This document shows, piece after piece, positions 58,458 through 64,000 of a DNA stretch of 64,000 bases. Made by a program: the position numbers and the translations under genes. The notes under the pieces are model-generated. The model saw only the letters and a program-made list of their open reading frames with translations, searched no databases and was not told the origin of the DNA. How positions within the stretch are numbered: position 1 is the stretch's first letter; each line of letters begins with the position of its first letter. The DNA is from Diaphorobacter sp. HDW4A (GTDB lineage Bacteria; Pseudomonadota; Gammaproteobacteria; Burkholderiales; Burkholderiaceae_C), in the NCBI RefSeq assembly GCF_011305995.1, contig NZ_CP049910.1, positions 4,588,001 to 4,652,000 on the forward strand, written 5' to 3'.

Positions 58458-58754
58458 ATGACGACCGAAGCCACCACCCAAACCCCCGATCCCCGCAAGG
58501 AATCCCTGATCGAATACCCATCGAAGTTCCCCATCAAGGTCATGGGTGACGACGCGGAAGGCTTCGTGCAGGCGGTGACCAAGATCGCCGAGGAGTTCGA
58601 TCCCACCTTCGACGCCAGCACCATCGAATTGCGCAACAGCAAAGGCGGCAAATATCTCGGCGTGACGGTGACGATCACCGCCACCAGCCGCGAGCAGCTG
58701 GACAACATCTACCGCGCGTTCACCTCGAACCCGATGGTCAAGGTCGTGCTGTAA
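58458..58754 (+). CDS. ybeD: DUF493/YbeD family protein
   Basis: 98 residues from ATG 58458 ([16 protein letters not shown]); an in-frame ATG at 58413 is less likely. After a ~15-residue polar lead, [21 protein letters not shown] and [23 protein letters not shown] give the small ferredoxin-like DUF493 fold. It is usually found beside lipB, as here (8 bases). Function is suspected to be regulatory; E. coli YbeD is linked to lipoate and serine metabolism only loosely. Confidence 0.88.
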   Translation: MTTEATTQTPDPRKESLIEYPSKFPIKVMGDDAEGFVQAVTKIAEEFDPTFDASTIELRNSKGGKYLGVTVTITATSREQLDNIYRAFTSNPMVKVVL

Positions 58755-58762
58755 GTCGCGTC

Positions 58763-59464
58763 GTGACCCCTCCTCTCATGCAGGTTCGCGCACTCGGGCG
58801 GGTCGACTATGTCGACACCGCCCTTTCCATGCAGCAATTCACCCAGAGCCGCACCGCCGACACCCCCGATGAGCTCTGGCTATGCGAGCACAACCCGGTG
58901 TTCACGCAGGGCATCGCCGGCAAGGCCGATCACCTGCTGCATCCGGGCGACATTCAGATTGTGCAGACCAACCGTGGCGGTCAGGTGACATACCACGGCC
59001 CCGGTCAGTTGATAGCCTACCCGCTTGTCGATCTGCGCCGCGCTGGCTATTTCGTCAAGGAATACGTCTACCGCCTGGAAGAGGCCGTGATCCGCACGCT
59101 GATGCATTTCGGCGTCACCGGGCACCGCGTCGCCCATGCGCCCGGCGTGTATGTGCGCCTTGATGATCCGAGCGGCCACGGCATGCTCGCGCAGCGCCCG
59201 CAGAAGGGTCTTGAGAAGGACGACGCGCAGGACTTCAACGGACTTGGGAAAATCGCCGCTCTGGGCATCAAGGTCTCGCAGCACTGCACCTACCATGGCT
59301 TGGCGCTGAACGTGAACATGGATCTGGAGCCCTACACCCGAATCAACCCGTGTGGTTACGCAGGGCTGCGAACGGTGGACCTCTCTACAATGGGCGTCAC
59401 AATCCCCATTGATGAGGCGGCCCATGTGCTGGCAGACCAGCTGCAGCGCCGCCTTGCCCCCTGA
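58763..59464 (+). CDS. lipB: Octanoyl-[acyl carrier protein]:protein octanoyltransferase
   Basis: 233 residues from a GTG at 58763; ATG 58778 is the alternative. Catalytic Cys197 is in RINPCGYAG and Lys163 in GLGKIAALG; the substrate loop is [19 protein letters not shown] (69-87). It moves octanoate from ACP to lipoyl domains in the cytosol. A ~25-residue insert rich in charged residues ([20 protein letters not shown]) lies before the Lys, longer than in E. coli LipB. 16 bases from lipA. Confidence 0.96.
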   Translation: MTPPLMQVRALGRVDYVDTALSMQQFTQSRTADTPDELWLCEHNPVFTQGIAGKADHLLHPGDIQIVQTNRGGQVTYHGPGQLIAYPLVDLRRAGYFVKEYVYRLEEAVIRTLMHFGVTGHRVAHAPGVYVRLDDPSGHGMLAQRPQKGLEKDDAQDFNGLGKIAALGIKVSQHCTYHGLALNVNMDLEPYTRINPCGYAGLRTVDLSTMGVTIPIDEAAHVLADQLQRRLAP

Positions 59465-59480
59465 ACAGACGAGCAGAGCC

Positions 59481-60461
59481 ATGAGCACACCCGAAGTCGT
59501 ACGCGAAGCGCAATCGGCAGAAGCCTACAACCCGCTGGCCAAGCAGAAGGCGGCGGCCAAACTCTCGCGCATCCCCATCAAGGTCGAGCAGGGCGAGATC
59601 CTGAAGAAGCCCGAGTGGATCCGCGTGAAAGCCGGCAGCCCCACGACGCGCTTCTACGAGATCAAAGACATCCTGCGCGAGAACAAGCTGCACACCGTCT
59701 GCGAAGAAGCCTCCTGCCCCAACATCGGCGAATGCTTCGGCAAGGGCACGGCCACGTTCATGATCATGGGTGACAAGTGCACCCGCCGCTGCCCGTTCTG
59801 CGACGTGGGTCACGGTCGTCCCGATCCACTGGACAAGGACGAGCCCCTCAACCTCGCCAAGACAATTGCGCAGCTTCGCCTCAAGTACGTGGTGATCACC
59901 AGCGTCGACCGTGATGACCTGCGCGACGGTGGCTCGGGTCACTTCGTCGAATGCATCAAGAACATCCGCGAACTCTCGCCCACCACGCAGATCGAAATCC
60001 TCGTGCCCGACTTCCGTGGCCGCGATGACCGCGCGCTCGACATCCTCAAGGCCGCGCCGCCTGACGTGATGAACCACAACCTCGAAACCGCACCGCGCCT
60101 CTACAAGGAAGCGCGCCCCGGCTCGGACTACCAGTTCTCGCTCAACCTGCTCAAGAAGTTCAAGGCACTGCACCCCAACGTGCCGACCAAGAGCGGCATC
60201 ATGGTGGGCCTTGGCGAGACCGACGAAGAAATCCTGCAGGTGATGCGCGACATGCGCGAGCACAACATCGACATGCTCACCATCGGCCAGTACCTTGCGC
60301 CGTCGAACAGCCACCTGCCCGTGCGCCGCTATGTGCACCCTGACACCTTCAAGATGTTCGAGGAAGAGGCCTACAAGATGGGCTTCTCGCACGCTGCCGT
60401 CGGTGCGATGGTACGTTCGAGTTATCACGCGGACCAGCAGGCACACGCCGCCGGCGTTTGA
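59481..60461 (+). CDS. lipA: Lipoyl synthase (radical SAM)
   Basis: 326 residues from ATG 59481. The auxiliary cluster cysteines C74, C79 and C85 ([12 protein letters not shown]), the radical-SAM set C100, C104 and C107 (CTRRCPFC) and the C-terminal RSSYHAD serine ligand are all present. It inserts two sulfurs into protein-bound octanoyl chains, sacrificing its own auxiliary cluster. Runs with lipB; a bidirectional terminator follows. Confidence 0.98.
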   Translation: MSTPEVVREAQSAEAYNPLAKQKAAAKLSRIPIKVEQGEILKKPEWIRVKAGSPTTRFYEIKDILRENKLHTVCEEASCPNIGECFGKGTATFMIMGDKCTRRCPFCDVGHGRPDPLDKDEPLNLAKTIAQLRLKYVVITSVDRDDLRDGGSGHFVECIKNIRELSPTTQIEILVPDFRGRDDRALDILKAAPPDVMNHNLETAPRLYKEARPGSDYQFSLNLLKKFKALHPNVPTKSGIMVGLGETDEEILQVMRDMREHNIDMLTIGQYLAPSNSHLPVRRYVHPDTFKMFEEEAYKMGFSHAAVGAMVRSSYHADQQAHAAGV

Positions 60462-60488
60462 TTCTTCAAACGCATCCGCTCAAAGAAA

Positions 60489-60521
60489 AACCGCGCCAAA
60501 AAAAATTGGCGCGGTTTTTTT
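60489..60521. terminator. Bidirectional terminator between lipA and fusA2
   Basis: AACCGCGCCAA and TTGGCGCGGTT form an 11-bp stem with an A-rich loop, T-run on the plus side (seven T) and A-run before it, so both converging genes can use it. Confidence 0.9.
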
Positions 60522-60570
60522 ATGGATGAAAAGGAGTGCCCCACTGCATGGCGAGACACCCTCTTGTCGT

Positions 60571-62589
60571 TCAGGCAGCGGCCATTTCAGCCACGGCCTG
60601 CGGTGCTACCTGATAGCCGTCGAACTGCATCGAATACTGCGCGCGGCCCGATGAGAGTGCGCGCAGCGTACCGATGTAGCCGAACATCTCTTTGAGCGGC
60701 ACCAGCGCATCAACCACCGTCGCGCCCGCACGCAGCGCATGGCCGCGCACTTGGCCTCTGCGGCGGTGCAGGTCGCCGATCACGTCGCCCAGATACTCGG
60801 CGGGCGTGATCACCTCGACAGCCATCACCGGCTCCAGCAGTTGCGGCTTTGCCTTCAAAAAGGCATCGCGCAGCGCATGACCCGCAGCCAGCTCGAAGAC
60901 CATCGCCGACGAGTCGCGCTCGTGGAAGCCACCATCGAGCAACACCGCGCGGAAATCGACGGCCGGATAGCCCGCCATCGGCCCCGCGTCGGCCGCTCGC
61001 CGAACGCCCGCCTCCACCGCAGGAATGAACTCGCGCGGGATGGCGCCGCCGACGATGCGGCTCTCAAACTGCACGCCAGCGCCGCGCTCCAAAGGCTCGA
61101 CGCGCAGCGTGAGCTGCGCGAACTGGCCTGGGCCGCCGCTCTGCTTCTTGTGCACATGCGACAGCTCCGCCGCTACGGCAATGGTCTCACGATAGGCCAC
61201 CTGCGGGCGCCCCACCACCACCTCCACGCCGTAGCGCTCGCGCAGCTTGTTGACAGCCACTTCGAGCTGCAGCTCACCCATGCCCGACAGAATCGTCTGG
61301 CCCGATTCCTCGTCCTGACGAAGTCGCAGGCTCGGGTCCTCGCGCAGCATGTTGTGCAGCGCGCGGGACAGGCCCTGCTGGTCCGCCTTGGTACGGGGTT
61401 CGAGCGCGAGATGGATCACCGGCTCCGGCACGACGATGGATTCCAGCTGCACCGGGTGCGCAGGATCGCTCAGGGTCTGACCCGTGAGCGTGTCCTTGAA
61501 ACCCACCACCTCAGCGATTTCGCCAGCCACCAGCTCGTCGCGCTCGATGCGCTTGTCGGCATGCATCTCGTAGAGACGCGCCGCACGCTCCATACGCCCA
61601 GTAGCGGTGTTGAGCACGGTGTCGCCACGACGTAACCGGCCCGCATACAGGCGCACGAAGACCATGCTGCCGTGCTCGTCCGCGACCACCTTGAAGGCCA
61701 AGGCCGCTAACGGTGCATCGACGCTCGCGCTCGCAATGCCTTCGCGTTCACCAGGCGCGGGAAGCCAGTCGACCACTGCATCGAGCAGTGTCTCAACGCC
61801 GCGATTGCGGAAGGCCGATCCCGCAAGCACCGGCACGAACGCACGTCGTTGCACACCGAGACGAATGCATTGCAGCAGTTGCTCGACCGACGGCTCTTCG
61901 CCGCGCAGCCAAGCCTCAAGCGCTGCATCATCCTGCTCGACCACGGCCTCCAGCAGACGCGCACGAGCGGCCTGCGCTGCAGCCAGCATCTCGACGGGAA
62001 CCGCTCCTTCCTGCATAGGTTCAGATGCATCATCACGCACCCAGGTCAGCGCGCGCATGCGCAGCAGATCCACAATGCCGACGAAGCCCGCCTCCGCGCC
62101 GATGGGCAAGTGCACAGGCACTGCCTGCACGCCCAGGCGCTCGCGCATCGACGCGACCACGCGTTCGAAGTCCGCACCCGTGCGATCGAGCTTGTTCACG
62201 AACGCGATGCGCGGCACCTCGTGCCGGTCGGCAAGACGCCAGTTGGTTTCGGTTTGTGGCTCCACGCCCGCGACACCATCGAGCACGACGACCGCGCCGT
62301 CGAGCACGCGCAGCGCACGACCAACCTCGATGTTGAAGTCGATGTGGCCGGGCGTGTCGATCAGGTTGATCTGCACATCGCGCCAATGCACAGTGGTCGC
62401 CGCGCTATTGATGGTGATGCCGCGACGCCGCTCCTCGGGATCGAAGTCCATGTGGGCCGCGCCATCGTGCACTTCGCCCATGCGATGGCTCTCGCCCGTG
62501 TAGAAGAGAATGCGTTCGCTGGTGGTGGTCTTGCCCGCGTCGACGTGGGCAATGATGCCGATGTTGCGGATGTTTTTCGGGTAGTTCAT
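60571..62589 (-). CDS. fusA2: Elongation factor G paralogue (EF-G2 type)
   Basis: 672 residues from ATG 62587-62589 ([12 protein letters not shown]). The P-loop AHVDAGKTT (14-22), [22 protein letters not shown] and NKLDR GTPase blocks are intact, followed by domain II, III ([19 protein letters not shown]), IV ([13 protein letters not shown]) and V. Shorter than the housekeeping FusA (~700) and not beside rpsL-rpsG-tufA, so it is the second EF-G. Paralogues of this kind act in ribosome recycling or stress. The ~80-residue upstream frame is not counted. Confidence 0.9.
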   Translation of the reverse strand: MNYPKNIRNIGIIAHVDAGKTTTSERILFYTGESHRMGEVHDGAAHMDFDPEERRRGITINSAATTVHWRDVQINLIDTPGHIDFNIEVGRALRVLDGAVVVLDGVAGVEPQTETNWRLADRHEVPRIAFVNKLDRTGADFERVVASMRERLGVQAVPVHLPIGAEAGFVGIVDLLRMRALTWVRDDASEPMQEGAVPVEMLAAAQAARARLLEAVVEQDDAALEAWLRGEEPSVEQLLQCIRLGVQRRAFVPVLAGSAFRNRGVETLLDAVVDWLPAPGEREGIASASVDAPLAALAFKVVADEHGSMVFVRLYAGRLRRGDTVLNTATGRMERAARLYEMHADKRIERDELVAGEIAEVVGFKDTLTGQTLSDPAHPVQLESIVVPEPVIHLALEPRTKADQQGLSRALHNMLREDPSLRLRQDEESGQTILSGMGELQLEVAVNKLRERYGVEVVVGRPQVAYRETIAVAAELSHVHKKQSGGPGQFAQLTLRVEPLERGAGVQFESRIVGGAIPREFIPAVEAGVRRAADAGPMAGYPAVDFRAVLLDGGFHERDSSAMVFELAAGHALRDAFLKAKPQLLEPVMAVEVITPAEYLGDVIGDLHRRRGQVRGHALRAGATVVDALVPLKEMFGYIGTLRALSSGRAQYSMQFDGYQVAPQAVAEMAAA

Positions 62590-63016
62590 GGTGAATCTTT
62601 CCGGCCTTCTTTCAAGCTTCAAGAAAGAAGAAGGCCTCATGTCGGGACGATCAAGCCGCCCCGGCATGGATTCACCGAAGCTGGCTCAGCTCAGAAATAC
62701 AGTCGATCGGCCGGAACACTGGCGCACGCGTACACGCAGGTATCCCACGTTCCGGCGGTCGGAAATCGTGGCGATCAACTTGTCGAAGGTGCGGGTGAAC
62801 ATGATTCAAAAATGAAAAGCGGAAAAAAACAAAACCCCGGAAGACCTTGCCTGCCGGGGTTTATGAGCCGGAAGGACACTGCCTTCCGAATGCCATCGAA
62901 AGGACGCAGCTATGCAGCGAACGTGATTTGGAGGGCGTTGAATTTGAACATTCGCATATTGTCGTACTTTCGCGAAATGCTTGCAATACGCGGTGCAGGT
63001 TGCGCGCAATGCGCTC
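62590..63016. other. Spacer between fusA2 and the NorR-like gene
   Basis: About 430 bases. It should include the fusA2 promoter near 62600-62800, where no clear -35/-10 was picked out, and it holds the terminator at 62826-62862. Nothing else supported. Confidence 0.4.
62826..62862 (-). terminator. Terminator of the NorR-like gene
   Basis: On the minus strand AAACCCCGG and CCGGGGTTT form a 9-bp stem around a 13-base loop, followed by TGTTTTTTT. It is ~155 bases downstream of the minus-strand gene ending at 63017. Confidence 0.78.
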
Positions 63017-64000
63017 TCACTGCAACGGCACGCCGAGGCGTCGAGCAAGTCGCTGCAGATTCGCACGATCAACCTGCAGCTCGCGCGCTGCGGCTGCCCA
63101 GCTCGATCCATTGCGCGCCAAGCTTTGTGCGATCAACTGACGCTCGTAGTGCTCCACGGCACTGCGCAGTCCGGTCACAGGTGCATGCTCCTCATCTGTC
63201 TGCACAGGCGCTGCCAAAGCAGCATCGGCAGAAGCTACGGCACGCTGCTGCATGCCATCCCCCAGATCCTGACGCCGCAGCGTGACGATGCGCGCACGAT
63301 ACGCATTCCGGTTGCCGGACTCCGATGCGCGACTCAGCGCCTTGAGCACCGCCCGACTGAGCAAGTGTTCGAGTTCACGCACATTGCCAGGCCAGTCATG
63401 CTGAAGCAGCGCGGCCTGCGCATCGACATCGAGCCGCAGACCGCCAAGCGCGAGCCGCGAGCGGTTCTCTTCCAGAAAGAAACCCGCGAGCTGCAGCACA
63501 TCGCTGTCGCGCTCGCGCAGCGCGGGCACCTGCAGCGGATACACGCTGAGACGATGAAAAAAATCCGCGCGCATGCGGCCCGCCTGCACTTCATTCGCAA
63601 GATCGCGGTTGGTCGCGGCAATGATGCGCACATCGACATGGTGCTCGCGATCCGAACCGAGGCGCTGCAGCTGACCGCTCTGCAGCACGCGCAGCAGTTT
63701 GGCCTGCACCGGCAGCGACAGCTCGCCCACCTCATCGAGAAACAGCGTGCTGCCATGCGCGTGCTCGAACTTGCCGCGCCGCTCAGACAATGCGCCGGTG
63801 AATGCGCCGCGCACATGGCCGAAGAGTTCGCTTTCCACCAGACTTTCGGGAAGCGCTGCGCAATTGATGCTCACCAGCGGCCGGTTCGCACGCAGCGAGC
63901 GCGCATGCACGGCCTGAGCAACGAGTTCCTTGCCAACGCCCGTCTCGCCGGTGATCAGCACCGTCAAATCGCTCTCGGCCACCAGCGCGATGTCAGCTTT
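63017..64000 (-). CDS. norR: NorR-like sigma-54-dependent activator (N-terminus beyond window)
   Basis: The frame stays open to base 64000, so the GAF-type sensor domain is missing from view. The AAA+ domain is complete from its Walker A GETGVGKE, with the sigma-54 contact [13 protein letters not shown], Walker [12 protein letters not shown], sensor ATNRDL and [19 protein letters not shown]. The C-terminus carries a Fis-type helix-turn-helix ([21 protein letters not shown]). The AAA+ text is closest, by recall, to NorR, the NO-responsive activator of NO reductase or hmp; other bEBPs cannot be excluded without the sensor domain. Confidence 0.85.
   Translation of the reverse strand, partial: KADIALVAESDLTVLITGETGVGKELVAQAVHARSLRANRPLVSINCAALPESLVESELFGHVRGAFTGALSERRGKFEHAHGSTLFLDEVGELSLPVQAKLLRVLQSGQLQRLGSDREHHVDVRIIAATNRDLANEVQAGRMRADFFHRLSVYPLQVPALRERDSDVLQLAGFFLEENRSRLALGGLRLDVDAQAALLQHDWPGNVRELEHLLSRAVLKALSRASESGNRNAYRARIVTLRRQDLGDGMQQRAVASADAALAAPVQTDEEHAPVTGLRSAVEHYERQLIAQSLARNGSSWAAAARELQVDRANLQRLARRLGVPLQ

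Overview
The window comes from a high-GC betaproteobacterium, most likely a Comamonadaceae member (Comamonas, Delftia or Acidovorax type). The evidence is the gene content and order: a full atpIBEFHAGDC operon, lipB-lipA, a NorR-type regulator, an AcrR/AcrAB-type efflux locus with a NodT-type outer-membrane lipoprotein, and surface proteins with IPTL-CTERM-type tails. No taxon was confirmed by a search.

Layout. 1-812: 3' end of malate synthase G. 1409-16836: an 11-gene, tightly coupled operon that I read as a c-di-GMP-controlled exopolysaccharide synthase and exporter (WecB epimerase, BcsB-like periplasmic subunit, NfrB glycosyltransferase with an MshEN domain, NfrA outer-membrane TPR/barrel protein). 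It is fused genetically to an acylation module: two AlgJ/AlgX-like SGNH proteins, an AlgI/DltB-like MBOAT protein, a DltC-like carrier protein, a DltA-like amino-acid-type adenylating ligase, an AlgF-like protein and an acyl-CoA-dehydrogenase-fold flavoenzyme. A convergent DUF4434-type Tat/lipoprotein follows. 18170-22274: metallophosphoesterase, CWC protein, tautomerase, MFS exporter, class II amidotransferase. 22300-31439: two large secreted repeat proteins with sorting-like tails, an SDR and a two-repeat GWYW protein. 28168-37557: eight small glycosyltransferases in three overlapping blocks, ending at a tRNA-Arg. 37746-44783: AcrR/AcrAB/OMF efflux locus with a clear operator. 44986-50764: dihaem cytochrome c, an inverted-repeat intergenic element, hydrolase, SnoaL-like protein and LemA-TPM-TPM. 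51033-58173: ATP synthase operon. 58458-60461: ybeD-lipB-lipA. 60571-62589: EF-G paralogue. 63017-64000: NorR-like sigma-54 activator, cut by the window end.

Most interesting point. In the polysaccharide operon the ligase keeps the Asp of the FDxS core that binds an alpha-amino group in amino-acid adenylating enzymes. It is encoded with its own carrier protein and an acyl-CoA-dehydrogenase-type enzyme. That trio (amino-acid ligase, carrier protein, aminoacyl-thioester dehydrogenase) is the known set for converting prolyl-S-carrier to pyrrole-2-carboxyl-S-carrier in pyoluteorin, prodiginine and aminocoumarin pathways. Here it sits beside MBOAT/AlgJ/AlgF machinery that moves acyl groups onto exported glycans. 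The testable inference is that this organism decorates a ManNAc-type exopolysaccharide with an unusual, possibly oxidised, aminoacyl group. The parts are seen in the sequence; the chemistry is a hypothesis.
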